A stretch of DNA of 64,000 nt from FEN-1219 sp963744305 (GTDB taxonomy: Bacteria; Pseudomonadota; Gammaproteobacteria; Steroidobacterales; Rariloculaceae), in the NCBI GenBank assembly GCA_963744305.1, contig CAVUTF010000037.1, positions 9,443-73,442 of the forward strand, given 5' to 3'. Shown in pieces: positions 27,240 through 37,641 of this stretch. A program made the position numbers and the translations under genes. Every line of letters begins with the position of its first letter. Position 1 is the stretch's first letter. Under the pieces are notes generated by a model, which saw only the letters and a program-made list of their open reading frames with translations, had not been told where the DNA came from and ran no database searches.

Positions 27240-30200
27240 AAGTGCCGTGATATCCGCCGGCGGAGCCGCGGTTCTATTGACCTAATGCATTGCCTTGTTT
27301 GCGGCGTGAGCGTGCGCCACAATCGCGGCAACGCGATTCCTTGCGGCCTCCCGAAAAGAGGTGCGCGGCGGGCCGACACCCGCAAGCGAATAACAAGAAG
27401 AAGAGCTGTTGAGAACGCGTCCTGCAGTGACCTTTGCCTTGTTTGCGGTGCTGACCGCAGCGCCGCGGTGGGTCTCCGGCAACGAAGAGGATGATGCCCT
27501 CCTCGCGGCGCTGATCACCACGGTTGCGCTTCACGATATCGCGATCATCGCCGGCGTCTCGCCGACGCCGCTTATCCAGTACGGCGCTGAAACCGTCGAG
27601 TTAGCCGCGAACATCAGGCTGAAGTACTACCCCGCTTGGCTCCAGGCGCCTCGCGACATTGCCGTCGATCCAGCGACGCCGTCGCCGAACGCGAGCTACT
27701 CGGCCGATGGCTGCGGAATTGAATTCGAGCTGCTGAGTCCGAAAGCCGAGTACGAGAACCTATTCGGTGTCGTGAACTTTCGCGATCCCTACGTCGATCC
27801 GCGCACGAGCCGAGTCTATCCGTGGTTCAATCTCGCGAATCCCAACAATACGCGCTGGGGGTTCTTGCAGCCGCCGAGCGCTCTATCACGCGAACTCGCC
27901 GGTGAAGTTGACCGTCGGAACACCGACGGACGTACGCCGCTACGACATTGCGAACGGTACGTTCAGTGAGCCAGATTTCCCGATCGACGCGTTCGCCGAC
28001 GAGCCGCAGCTCGTGTACCTCCCGATCGGTCGGCACACCATCGAGTGGCGTGCAGGAACGCAGCTCAACCAGATAACGGACGTAGTAATACCGGGCGCTC
28101 TGCTTGCGATCGGCGTAATGACCGAGGTCATCAAGGCCTACGGCGGCATGAGCATCGCGAAGCAAGTCAGGAGCGGTGCGATCGCCAACATCGGTGAAGA
28201 AGTTGCGGACCCGGAACGCGCTGCTCGCGTTGCGGAAGGGCGTGAAGCGATTCGACGACTTCTGGCAAAAAGCTTGGACGGAGCGCAGACGCGGAAAGCT
28301 GGCGCGCGAGATTCGCAAGAAGATCGGCTGCGAGTTCTTGGGTGCGATACTCGACGTGTTGAACAAAGCGGACGCCGCCGGAGTGAAGGTGGTCGACGAG
28401 GTAACCGCGAGCGCTTTGGTGAGACAAGGTGTCTTGACGCCCGTGCAAGGCAGATCTCGTAGAGGCCATTCACTCCACGCTTTCGAACCTAGGGAACGAT
28501 CTCAGCATCACGGCGATCAAAGCCGTGCTCAGCTGCGATGATCCCGACGAGACCGTGGCAGCCATCATCGAAACGTTGTTGAAGACGGTCGGCATCGACG
28601 CGTATTTCGAGCGGGAAACCAGCGTGAGATATGCGTTTCAGCGCGTCACCGTGTACGACAGCCAGCCTCCTGCGATCAATATCGCTCCCGAGCCCCTGAC
28701 CATCGAAGCGACGGACTTCGGCGGCACTCGCCTGCATCGTGCCCGCCCGCAGTTGCTCGCGATCGCCGAGGCAGGAGCGTCGGACAATTGCGGCCGAATG
28801 CCGGAGTTGATCCTCGCCGGCGCCAGAATTGTTGCCGCTCGGATTGACCGAGCTCACGTGGACCGCACGCGACAAGGGTCCGAACCCGCCTTCCGATACT
28901 CGGAATTACGCGCCGACGGCGATCCAGCGAATCATAGTGCGCGACACACAGCCGCCGATTCTGCTGGCGCCGCCGAGCAAGGTCATCGAAGCATCGGGAG
29001 ACGTGCCGCTGATCGCGGCAGCGATCGGCGACGCGGCGGCCGTCGACCTCGTGGACGTGCAGCCGACGGATCGTCAACGACGCGCCGGTGTCGTTTCCGC
29101 TGGATCGGCGCACGCGCGTGCAGTGGAGCGCGACGGATCGCTCGGGCAACGCGGCCATGGCGACGCAGCAAATCACGGTGAAAACCGCTTGGCACCAACA
29201 CCACGCCGACGGCGAATGCCGCGTCCGCGCGCACGCTGACGGCGCAACCGGTCGACATCCGCTTGACCGCGCACGACCTCGACGAGCTCGACGGCCGCGT
29301 CGATCCGCTCTGGTTCCAGCATCGAGTCGCCGCCGGCGTAGGGCGAATTCATCGCGCCCCTGTATCCCGTTCTTCATCGAGGACTATCGCACGCGGCCGA
29401 ACGACGGGCTCGGCGCCGATTACGATCCCGTGCGGACCGATACTGCCGCACACGTTCGTGACGGAGACACTACTGCGAGATGGATCTGCAGCCGCCAGCC
29501 GCCGCAACTTCGTGCACGACGCGCTGTTCGTGCACGTGACCGACGAGGGCATTCGGTACGTGCTCGACGCGTTTTTCCGATTGCACCGACTCGAGGACAA
29601 CGCCGAGACCGTCGCGCGCTTCTCGAAGTGGAATGCCGACGGCGAGTTCCTCGGTCAGGCGCAGCATCGGCTCCAACGACGAGGATCCGGCCGCTCGACG
29701 ACACATTCGTCGTGGATCGCGACGGATTCCTCTACTTACTACACTGCAACCGAGCTCCGGCTCGAGCAGCAATGAGTTGCGTCTCGTGGAAGCTGCACGA
29801 CCGAGTGGGCCAGTGCCGACACGCACACGAGCCAGATTTGCGTCGTCGGCTACGAGTTCGACAGCGGCTCTGCGCCCGGGAAGCGGGCTCGACGCGAGGT
29901 CCTTGAGCCTCGCGCGAATCGATAGCGACACCCGGCGTCGCTTACGTGGCTGACGCGCGCCGCCTCTTCGCGTTCGAGCTGCTTGGCGAACGGCGATACG
30001 CGTTACATCGGCGAGGTAGGACCGAAGGAGCGGCGAGGCAGGTCGTCGCTGGACTGGCTCGGCAAGCCGCAGGCGCTCGAGGTCGGCTCGGACGGCAGCG
30101 TCTACGTCGGCGGACGTGCTGCACCACCGCATCCACAAGATCGGCGGCGCGCGAAGCGCAACGCTGCAGCGCGGCTCGTTCCCGGCGACTACGTCGGCTG

Positions 30201-31861
30201 GTCAGGACGTTGCACGGGCAGCGGCAACAGAGCCTGCGACGAGGACGCTCGAAAGGAGCCGCGGCTACAGCTGCACGTTCGACGCCGAACAGCTGCACCG
30301 TCGCGGCGCGCTCGCTCGGGCAATGCACAGGGGCAGTTCAACACGCCGAAGTTCATCGCGATCGACCCGAACGACGTGCTGTACATCGCCGACTTCGAGA
30401 ACGCGCGCATCCAACGGTTCAGCGCCGGACGGCACGTTTCGCGGGCGAAGCCGTGTCCGACGGCAGCGGCATCAACAAGGGCGATCGGCCGAGCTTCGTG
30501 GTCGGCAACATGGGTAAGCCCGTCGTCCGTGTCGGTGAACTCGAGCAAGTTCTATGTCGTCGACCGCGACGAGCAGTTCGTGCACGTCTTCGGCGCGTTG
30601 CCATTCAAGGACATCGCCGACGATGCGGTGACGGTGACCTACGTATCCGATCAGGACTTCCCGAATCCGAACATCACCGGGCAACGACACGTTCACGCTA
30701 CTCGGTCACGCGACGGGCTCGCGCAGCAGCGCGCCCGCCACGCGTCACAATCACGGTGGATCGCAACTTCCGCGCGCCGATCGCGCTCGACGGCCGCGGT
30801 CACTACGGACGAGGACGTGCCGCTCGAGATCGAGCTTCCGAAGCGGACGATCCCGACGGCATCGTCGGCCAGGACTTTCTTGGGCCTCGACACCTTGACG
30901 TACACGATGACGTCGTTCCGGAGCACGGCGAGCTCACGGGCGGTGGCGCGAACTGGACCTATCGGCCCGGCGCAGGCTTTCTACGGCGACGATCGCTTCA
31001 CATTCAAGGTTAACGACGGCCGAGAGGACTCGAACGAAGCGCACGGTGACGAATCACGGTGAAAGCCGCGAACGATCCGCCGGAAGTCAGCGATCGAGCA
31101 AGCCTCTGGCGCGTAGCCGCTCGGCTTCCCGATGCTCCTGACGCGCGACGTTCCTCGACGATCCCGGCCGAGGAGCTACGACGGCACGCAGTGACCTGGG
31201 GCGACGGCAGGTCCGGCGTCGACGGGCGAAATCATCGACGGCGAGACGGCGTCGGATCCCGAGCTCGCAAGGTGTCGTCGTCACGAACCGCCGGTGACCG
31301 GCGTCGAAGGGTCACGTCTTCGCCACGCACGTGTACGAGGCGGCGGGCTCGCGAACGATCACCGTGTGCATCAACGACGATGGTGGCCTGGAAGGCTGCG
31401 ACACGCTTGCAGAGCAATCGTCGAGCGCGCTCGTGCATCTCGGTTTCGGCGGCATCGTCTACGACGCAGCCGCTGCCGGAGGATGAGATCACGGATCAGG
31501 AGATACTCGATGGCGTGCCGTTCACGTACGAGGTGACGGTGCTGAACGGCAAGCCGTCGGTCGGCTCCGGCCTCAAGGCCGAAGGGCTCGTGCTCGATGC
31601 CGAGCTGCCGAGCGACCTCAACGTCGTCGACATCGCGATCAACCAAGGCAATTGCGCGGTGACCGGCGTTGGCGTTGACCTGCGCGATCGGCGACCTCGA
31701 CGCCGGACGGCTGCGGCGATGCTCGAAGTGCGGGCTTACGGGCCAGGCACGCTCGCGGCCAACGCCGCGCGCGACTTCAGCGGTGTGCTGACGACGACGG
31801 TCCGACCGCGATCGAGCCGCGAGGTCGAGTTCGTGGTCAACGTCGATATGGTGCCGAACCT

Positions 31862-32191
31862 TGCGGACGATGACGGCGACGGCATGACCGAGGGCTACGA
31901 GCGCGCTTTCGGCTTGGATCTGGCGCGTGACGACGCCCGAGGAGACGCGGACGGCGACGGTCTCGAGAACCGCACGGAGTTCGACTTGCGCACTTCGCCG
32001 CGCGCCGTCGACACGGATGGGGATGGGCTGACCGACTTCGCGGAGCACGCAGCGGGCAACAGCGATCCGACGCAAGCGGATACTGACGGCGATGGCATGC
32101 CGGACGGCTGGGAGCTCAGCTATGGCTTGAGCCCGATGACTGCCGCCGACGCCGCAGAGGATCCCGACGCAGACGGACTCGCGAACAGCAG
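31862..32191 (+). other. Thrombospondin type-3-like calcium-binding repeats within giant protein
   Basis: About 110 residues carrying DDDGDGMTEGYERAFG, DADGDGLENRTEFD, DTDGDGLTDFAEHAAG, DTDGDGMPDGWELSYG and DPDADGLANS. The Asp-x-Asp-Gly-Asp pattern at regular spacing binds calcium in this repeat type. It sits between the DUF11-like and the HYR/Calx-beta parts, as a rigid spacer. Confidence 0.85.
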
Positions 32192-33369
32192 ATGAGTTCG
32201 TGCAGGGCAAGGACCCGAGGCGCGACGACGTTCCGCCGCTGCGTGCGCGCACCGGCGGACATCACGGTGGTCGCCACGGGGCGGCTCACGCGCGTTGCGC
32301 TCGGCGCGGCAACGGCCGTCGATGGCCGCGACGGAGCCGTGAGCGTCCAAGCCGACACCAATGGGCCGTTCCCGCCAGGCCCGAACATCGTGAGTTGGAG
32401 CGCGGAGGATGCGCTCGACAATCTGGGCATCGCGGTGCAGCGAGTGAACGTGATACCGCTCGCGACCTTCGCCGTCGACCAGAGCATCGAGGAGGGCAGA
32501 GCGGCCAACGTTCGCGTCGAGCTGAACGGTCCGGCCGTGAGCTACCCGGTCACGATTCCGTACAGCGTCGCAGGCAGCGCTGACAATGCGGTCGACGACG
32601 TCGTGACGAGCGGCACGCTCTCGATCGCGAGCGGCATCGGCGGCTCGATCAAGATCGCTACCCTGACCGATGCACTCGCCGATCCCGACGAGACGATCGT
32701 GCTCACGATGGGCGTCCCCGCGAACGCGGTGCGCGGGGTGAAGACGACGCACACGATCACGATCCGCGAGCGCAACTTGCCGCCGCACGTGAACGTGCGC
32801 GTGGAGCAGCAAGGACGCCCGGTGACGACCATCGCCCGAGACCGTGGTCGCCTCATCGTGAACGCCGACGTGATCGATGGACCACGCGACCAGCACAGCT
32901 ACGACTGGAGCCGGAGCGATCGCGGTATATTCGATCCCGCACGCGCGAAGGACCAACGCTACGAGCTCGACGCGCTCACGCTGAATCCCGGCGTGTATGC
33001 GCTGCGAGTCGACGTCACGGACGACGGCTTGCCGCCGGCTCGCAGCGACGCGCGCACCTTGCTACGTGTGGTCGATCGGCCACCGCTCCTGAACCCACCG
33101 ACGATAGCGATAGCGACGGCGTCGACGATCGCACCGAGGGCAGCGCCGATCGTGACGGCGACCGTGTCGCCGACTACTTGGACGCCATCGACAACCCGAA
33201 CTTGATGTCACTCGATGAGAACGGCAGGGCGGTCGAGACGAACACCGGGCTTGGGCTGCGGCTCGGCGAGAGAGCCTTCGCGCTCGACAGCCGCCACGTC
33301 GCCATCGCCGAAGACGACGTCATGACGGACGTCGACTATGGGTACGTCAACGGCGTCGCGGATTTCGAG

Positions 33370-33720
33370 ATGACGGGACTGGAGCTGGGTGGCCGCGCCG
33401 ATGTTGTGATACCGCTGCTGCGCCCCGTAACGGCCGGTGCCGTTTATCGGAAGCTCTTGTACGGCGTGTGGCAGGACTTTGCGGACGGTGGCGGCGAAAG
33501 GATCGCATCGGCGCCGGGATCCGACGGCGTCTGCCCGCCGCCTGGGAGCGCCTCGTATCAGACCGGGCTCGGCCCGGCGACGGCTGCCTACAGCTAACGC
33601 TCACGGATGGTGGGCCGAACGACGCGGACGGCTTCGCGAACGGGATCATTCGCGATCCCGGCGGCCTCGCGGTGCCGGTTGCCGTCGACGTCGAAGTGCT
33701 ACCGCCGCCGCGGACCGTGC
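33370..33720 (+). other. Choice-of-anchor U-like region within giant protein
   Basis: A beta-rich segment with VYRKLLYGVWQDFADGGGERIASAPGSDGVCPPPG, in two frames, then LTLTDGGPNDADGFANGIIRDPGG. The VCPPPG and DGGPNDADG..NG...DPGG pattern matches the domain that precedes sorting signals in secreted proteins of Gammaproteobacteria. A frameshift near 33560 separates the halves. After this the protein continues to 34025 without a recognisable membrane-sorting tail. Confidence 0.6.
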
Positions 33721-34021
33721 TGTCGGGCGTGGGCGACGCGGTGATGTTGAGGCTCAAGCTGCACACGGATTCCGGCGACGTCGTCTTGCGCTCGCTGACG
33801 CTGCAGGCGGATGGCACCGGCCGTGAGCGCGACATCGAAGAGGTGCAGGTCGTGCACGACGTGGATGGCGATGGAGTGGCCGGGCTGCGTGATCCCATCG
33901 TCGCGCGCGGTGCGTATCGACAAAACAGCGGCGTGTTGAGTCTGGAGTTATCCAACGATCTCGAAGTGCCGTTCGGAACCACCGATGTTCTGGTCGTCTA
34001 TCGCATCGGAGGCGCAGTCCG

Positions 34022-34267
34022 TTGAGCACGTTGCGACACGTTGACTCGAAGCGTCGGCGGGCCGTATGGCTCGCCGCGGCGACTTGGCTGCTTGCGGCCT
34101 GCGGGGGAAGCGACAACACCGGCGATGAGTTCGCCGTGACCCTTACGGACGTGGAACTGGTGAAGCAAGGCAGCCACGAGAGGCTGCCGGTAGAGGGGTT
34201 ACCGGCACCGGGCGGAACGCTCGTTCAGCTCGCCCGGCCGCCCAATCGGAGACGTCCCGGCGAATGA
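34022..34267 (+). CDS. Small lipoprotein coupled to giant gene
   Basis: 81 residues from TTG 34022, which overlaps the stop of the giant gene (TTGA). The leader has a good lipobox (WLAAATWLLAAC, Cys about 29), then GGSDNTGDEFAVTLTDVELVKQG and a Pro/Arg-rich end. The coupling suggests that it is made with the giant surface protein and could help its secretion or anchoring. Function unknown; the C-terminus could be altered by an indel. Confidence 0.5.
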   Translation: MSTLRHVDSKRRRAVWLAAATWLLAACGGSDNTGDEFAVTLTDVELVKQGSHERLPVEGLPAPGGTLVQLARPPNRRRPGE

Positions 34268-34276
34268 AATGAGAGC

Positions 34277-34762
34277 CTACTGCGCGCCCGCGCCCGCCGC
34301 TTCGGCTTCCGCTTTGGACGTGTAGCCCTTCTCGAGCCAGACCTTCCAGCGCTCGATCGCTTGCTCGCTGCCGGTACAGCCGCCGTCGGCCGGGTTCAGG
34401 AACGTGCCGTCGGCGAGCTTCGCCCATCCCAAGCCTCCGCCGGGGCGGCCGTCCTTCAACGGGCAATACAGGATCGTCACGGTGTCGCCCGGCTCGAACG
34501 TGCTGCCCGTGATGCCTCGCGGGATCAGCGAAGGCGGAGCGGAGCCCTCGAAGCTCCACAGAGTCTCGGTGCCGTCGGAGTTTTTCACGTTCATATAAAG
34601 CCACGAATGCGGATTGTTGAACGTCCAGCGAACGACGGTGCCCGTGGCGACCACTTCTTTCGTGCGGTCGAACATCGCGAAGGAGTGATGCGCTTCCGCT
34701 ACCGTCACCGTCCCGAGCCCAGCGACCAACGCGGCCGGCATCAAGTTGAACAAGCTCTTCAT
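34277..34762 (-). CDS. DUF6152-family exported protein, copy B
   Basis: 161 residues, intact. Signal peptide residues 1-24 (MKSLFNLMPAALVAGLG, ending TVAEA), then HHSFAMFDRTKEVVATGTV, the DUF6152 hallmark, followed by RWTFNNPHSWLYMNV and GSTFEPGDTVTILYCPLKDGRPGG. This is the standard whole-length form of the domain, probably a beta-barrel-like fold. The last 40 residues have a small acidic Ala/Glu-rich tail. Encoded 11 bases after the secreted protein at 34774-35778 on the same strand, so the two are one transcript. Function unknown; periplasmic. Confidence 0.85.
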   Translation of the reverse strand: MKSLFNLMPAALVAGLGTVTVAEAHHSFAMFDRTKEVVATGTVVRWTFNNPHSWLYMNVKNSDGTETLWSFEGSAPPSLIPRGITGSTFEPGDTVTILYCPLKDGRPGGGLGWAKLADGTFLNPADGGCTGSEQAIERWKVWLEKGYTSKAEAEAAGAGAQ

Positions 34763-34773
34763 CTTCTCACTCC

Positions 34774-35778
34774 TCAGTTACCGCTCGGCAGCGTCGTGTT
34801 GTAAATCGGGTCGCGGGACTGGCCGGGGAGCTGCGGGAACCGCGTCGTGCCGCGCGCATCTCTGTATCCTTCTTCGCCGGGCAGCTTCGATGTCGTGGAG
34901 CCGTCCTCCGTCAGGAAGTCATTGCTGCTCCCCTCGCATTCCCAATGCTGAACGCGGTGGCCCGCGTTCGTAAGCTCGGTCGCGTGGCGAAATGCATACA
35001 CGGCATTCACCGGCTTCACGAACGCGTTCTTGTCGTAGAACGTGACCTGAACCTCGAGCCGCTCGATGCCGCCGGGATACTGCTTGAGCTCCCAGACCTC
35101 GGTCGACTCGAACGCGTTGCTCGTCATCGGTGCCCATCGAGTGAAATCGGCCGGCAGCAGGTACTTCGTGTTGGTGACGAGCTTGTTGCCGTCCCAAAAA
35201 CCGATCGTGTCGCCGTACCAGGAGTGCGTGCCGTAAAGGTTGCTGTGCTCCTTGCCGATATAAACGCGGCGTATCCCCGGGCCGTAGTCGTTGATCAGGT
35301 ACGACTCCTCGGGGAGATTGATGAACTCGTGCGTATAGGGCTCCAGCAGCCAGCGCGGATACCCCGGCGGCTCGCAATGAGTGAGACGATCGTATTGCAC
35401 CTCGCCGAGCTCGGTCTGCTCGCGCCAACGCCCCTTGTATGCCGCGTCGTATGGCGGCGTCAGAACGCCTTCGCGAACCTTTCCCGTGAAGCCCGGCGCG
35501 TCGACGAACGCGTCCATGTGCGTGTTGCCGGCGGTGTTCCACAACCCGTCCCAGCGCGGCACCGTCGCGAGCGTGTGCTTCGTGCCGCCCTTGGCCTGCG
35601 CGAGCAGATACGCGTAGTGCTCCTCGGACGTCGCGAACTCTTTGGGCGGCGGAATCGTTTTCAGCGGCGGCCCGTAGCCCCCGCCGAACGACCCACCTTG
35701 GGCGAATGACATGGACGGCGCGGCACCGAGCGCGAATACGCCGATGCCGATTCCCCACAGGCTGGTGCTGAATTTCAT
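34774..35778 (-). CDS. Secreted Solibacter-type family protein, copy B
   Basis: 334 residues, intact, from ATG 35778. A signal peptide (MKFSTSLWGIGIGVFALG to MSFAQG) is followed by a Gly-rich start and the family core: HTLATVPRWDGLWNT, THCEPPGYPRWLLEPYTHEFI and WYGDTIGFWDGNKLVTNTKYL, the same W-G-x-T-I-G-F-W-D motif as in copy A (6778-8170). Then a beta domain FESTEVWELKQYPGGIERLEVQVTFYDKNAFVKP. Function unknown; exported. It shares a transcript with a DUF6152 protein, as copy A does. The 262-bp region 35779-36040 upstream of it is the divergent regulatory region with the cyclophilin gene; I see no further gene in it. Confidence 0.78.
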   Translation of the reverse strand: MKFSTSLWGIGIGVFALGAAPSMSFAQGGSFGGGYGPPLKTIPPPKEFATSEEHYAYLLAQAKGGTKHTLATVPRWDGLWNTAGNTHMDAFVDAPGFTGKVREGVLTPPYDAAYKGRWREQTELGEVQYDRLTHCEPPGYPRWLLEPYTHEFINLPEESYLINDYGPGIRRVYIGKEHSNLYGTHSWYGDTIGFWDGNKLVTNTKYLLPADFTRWAPMTSNAFESTEVWELKQYPGGIERLEVQVTFYDKNAFVKPVNAVYAFRHATELTNAGHRVQHWECEGSSNDFLTEDGSTTSKLPGEEGYRDARGTTRFPQLPGQSRDPIYNTTLPSGN

Positions 35779-36040
35779 TTAGGCCCCCCGGCGCACTTAG
35801 AAGGCGCCATGCGCATGATTCGTTTGGTCAAATACTGCCCAATCGCCCTTGTCGCCACAAGGCGCCGACAGCCAAACGCGGAAATCTTATGAAGGCGCGC
35901 TACGACTGGCTTCGCGCCTGACCCTCGGCATGCGCCGGGGTGGGGTCTCACCCGGCTGCCCCCTGCATTCGCGACTTGCCGCAGGTACCATGGCGGCTGG
36001 CGCCACAGTTTCGCGACGTTGCTCGTCGTGAGGTCCCACG

Positions 36041-36739
36041 ATGATTAAGAAGCCAACGGCTCTAGTCTTGTCCCTAGTGCTCGGCTCGTCGATCGCCGCC
36101 TGCCAGGAGGCGGGCGACGCAGGACGCAGCGCCGCGCAAACCACAGGCAACACGCAGGAAAGCACCATGCAAATTCTGAAGCCCTTGCCCGGACGCGAGG
36201 GCTCCGCGCCCGCGCTGACGCAGAAGACCACTGTGAGCATGCAAACCACGGCCGGGGAGGTTGTGATCGAGATCTACCCGGCAGCGGCGCCGAACGCCGC
36301 CCAGCGCTTCGTCGAGCTCGTGCAGTCCGGCTTCTACGACGACACGCCGGTCTCGCGAGTGGTGCCGGGTTTCGTGGCGCAGTTCGGCGTCAATTGGCGC
36401 CAGCCGCACAAGGCCTGGAAGGACCGGAATTTCAACGACGACCCGACGATCTTTGCGTTGGAGCGCGGCACGCTCGCGTTCGCGAAGGCCGGAGCGAACA
36501 CCAACTCCACGCAGGTCTTCATCAACTACAGGGAGAACAACCGCCTGGCCGACCCGCAGTACAACTTCACGGTATTCGGCAAGGTGGTCGGCGGAATGGA
36601 CATCGTGGATTCCTTCGTGCAGGTGGGCGACGCGAGCGGCGGTCTCGACCAGCAGCGGCTGTGGTTGGACGGCGGCACCTATTTGGATTCGCTCACGACC
36701 AAGCCGACGATGATCGAGCGCGCCGTGGTGGTGGAGTAG
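36041..36739 (+). CDS. Lipoprotein peptidyl-prolyl isomerase, cyclophilin type
   Basis: 232 residues. Lipobox IAAC (Cys21) after a short leader, a 45-residue linker, then the cyclophilin domain: SMQTTAGEVVIEIYPAAAPNAAQRFVELVQSGFYDDTPVSRVVPGFVAQFGV, then GTLAFAKAGANTNSTQVFINYRENN and FTVFGKVVGGMDIVDSF. The active-site Arg (SRVV) and Phe/Gln of FVAQFG are present; the later tryptophan is replaced, as is usual for bacterial enzymes. It catalyses proline isomerisation in periplasmic protein folding. Confidence 0.9.
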   Translation: MIKKPTALVLSLVLGSSIAACQEAGDAGRSAAQTTGNTQESTMQILKPLPGREGSAPALTQKTTVSMQTTAGEVVIEIYPAAAPNAAQRFVELVQSGFYDDTPVSRVVPGFVAQFGVNWRQPHKAWKDRNFNDDPTIFALERGTLAFAKAGANTNSTQVFINYRENNRLADPQYNFTVFGKVVGGMDIVDSFVQVGDASGGLDQQRLWLDGGTYLDSLTTKPTMIERAVVVE

Positions 36740-36769
36740 AGCAGCATTCGCCGCCAGGCGGGCTTGTGG

Positions 36770-36809
36770 ATACCCAGTATGGGTATTAGCATACCCATTT
36801 TAGGTATGC
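36770..36809 (+). promoter_or_regulatory. Double palindrome operator at the MNT-type gene start
   Basis: Site 1 at 36770-36786: arms ATACCCA and TGGGTAT with a 3-bp centre. Site 2 at 36789-36809: arms GCATACC and GGTATGC with a 7-bp centre. The ATACCCA half-sites begin 21 bp apart, about two helical turns, so two dimers could bind the same face. Site 2 overlaps the likely ATG at 36806. This arrangement is expected for self-repression by the ArsR-like HTH part of the gene that follows. Confidence 0.6.
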
Positions 36810-37457
36810 ATACAAAACCGAACAAAGCGCACGCCCGCGCGCGGCAAGCCGCTGCCGAGCCCCGTCCGGGGCACTAGCCTCGCGGATGCGCTGTTCACGG
36901 CCACGCAACAGCGAGTTCTTGGACTCCTCTTCGGCCAGCCGAATCGAACCTTCTTCGGCTAGCGAGTTAATCAGCCTTGCCCGTGCAGGCAGTGGCGGTG
37001 TGCAGCGCGAGCTCAAGAGGCTGGCCGACAGCGGCTTAGTGACCGTCTCCCGCGTGGGCAACCAAAAGCATTATCAAGCGAACCGTGCTTCACCCGTTTT
37101 CGATGAGCTTTGTAACATGGTCAGAAAAACGGTCGGATTGCGCGAGCCGATCGGCGCGGCACTCGTTCCGATGGAAGCTCGGATTGTGCACGCAGCTGTG
37201 TACGGATCGGTTGCCAAGCAAAACGACACGGCGACGGAAGGACGGCTCTCCTGCTGTCGCGCGAGAGCTCACTCTGGAGGAGCTCTATGCCTCCCTAGCA
37301 CCTGCGGAGAAAAGCTTGGGTCGGAAGATCAATCCAGACGTTATATACGTCGCGTAGAGTTCGAACGCCGCCATGACGGTAAGCGGCAATTGTATTCTTG
37401 AAGCGCGTGCTGGCGGGCGAGCATATCGTGCTAATCGGGGCCGATCTTGCCGCGTAA
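36806..37457 (+). pseudogene. HTH plus MNT-type nucleotidyltransferase (TA-like), frameshifted
   Basis: From ATG 36806 the start MHTKPN joins, after a break near 36820, to PSPVRGTSLADALFTATQQ and RVLGLLFGQPNRTFF; a second break near 36955 leads to ASELISLARAGSGGVQRELKRLADSGLVTV, a winged helix-turn-helix; then VHAAVYGSVAKQND, the nucleotidyltransferase GS motif; a damaged region near 37235-37255 where the DxD metal motif should be; ARELTLEELYASLAPAEK; EFERRHDG; and FLKRVLAGEHIVLIGADLAA with TAA at 37455-37457. The domain order HTH then minimal nucleotidyltransferase is that of chromosomal TA-like pairs whose partner is a HEPN protein. At least four indels, and the active-site DxD cannot be read with confidence. 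Confidence 0.55.
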
Positions 37458-37563
37458 GGAGCTCGACAATCTGGTTCGCGTCAGAAAGCTCAAAGCGGAA
37501 CCCGCCGAAGCCGAAGAGATTGCCGGACTGGTCCGCTCCGTTCATTATATATTAATGATTTGA
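37447..37563 (+). pseudogene. HEPN-type partner gene remnant
   Basis: TTG 37447 overlaps the end of the nucleotidyltransferase reading by 11 bases. It gives PRKELDNLVRVRKLKAEPAEAEEIAGLVRS, which closely resembles the start of small HEPN proteins that pair with MNT genes. At about 37538 the reading enters an AT-rich stretch and ends at TGA 37561-37563. The normal protein would be about 120 residues, so three quarters is missing. A different frame in the AT-rich region can be read as LYINDLNNVFIINESRLDIK, which has the D-x-x-N-x5-ESRxD spacing of this family. Confidence 0.45.
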
Positions 37564-37620
37564 ATAATGTATTTATTATTAATGAGAGTAGATTAGATAT
37601 AAAGTAAGAGTGTTAATAGA
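37541..37620. other. AT-rich island (14 G/C in 80 bases)
   Basis: Counted directly: 13 G and one C in 80 bases, in a region that is otherwise GC-rich. It lies between the broken HEPN gene and the substrate-binding-protein gene at 37642 and must contain the promoter of the latter. See findings for the alternatives. Confidence 0.75.
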
Positions 37621-37641
37621 TGGCCAAAGGAGATGGAAACG

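Larger units (their letters stand above)
27409..34025 (+). pseudogene. Giant secreted multi-repeat surface protein, many frameshifts
   Basis: Reading starts at TTG 27409 with a signal peptide (PAVTFALFAVLTAAPRWVSG) and continues, through at least a dozen single-base breaks, to TGA 34023-34025: about 2200 codons. Modules in order: N-terminal region with VVNFRDPYVDPRTSRVYPW; HYR-like units (VYDSQPPAINIAPEPLTIEA, VRDTQPPILLAPPSKVIEASG); a propeller-like region with an NHL repeat (FNTPKFIAIDPNDVLYIADF, about 30335-30420); cadherin-like/Ig-like units (ITVDRNFRAPIALDG, TDEDVPLEIELP, YGDDRFTFKVNDGREDSN); a DUF11-like unit; thrombospondin-3 acidic repeats; HYR plus Calx-beta (VRVELNGPAVSYPVTIPYSV, DPDETIVLTM); and a choice-of-anchor U-type end. 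An outer-surface adhesin or matrix protein. It is possible that more than one gene is merged here. Confidence 0.65.
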
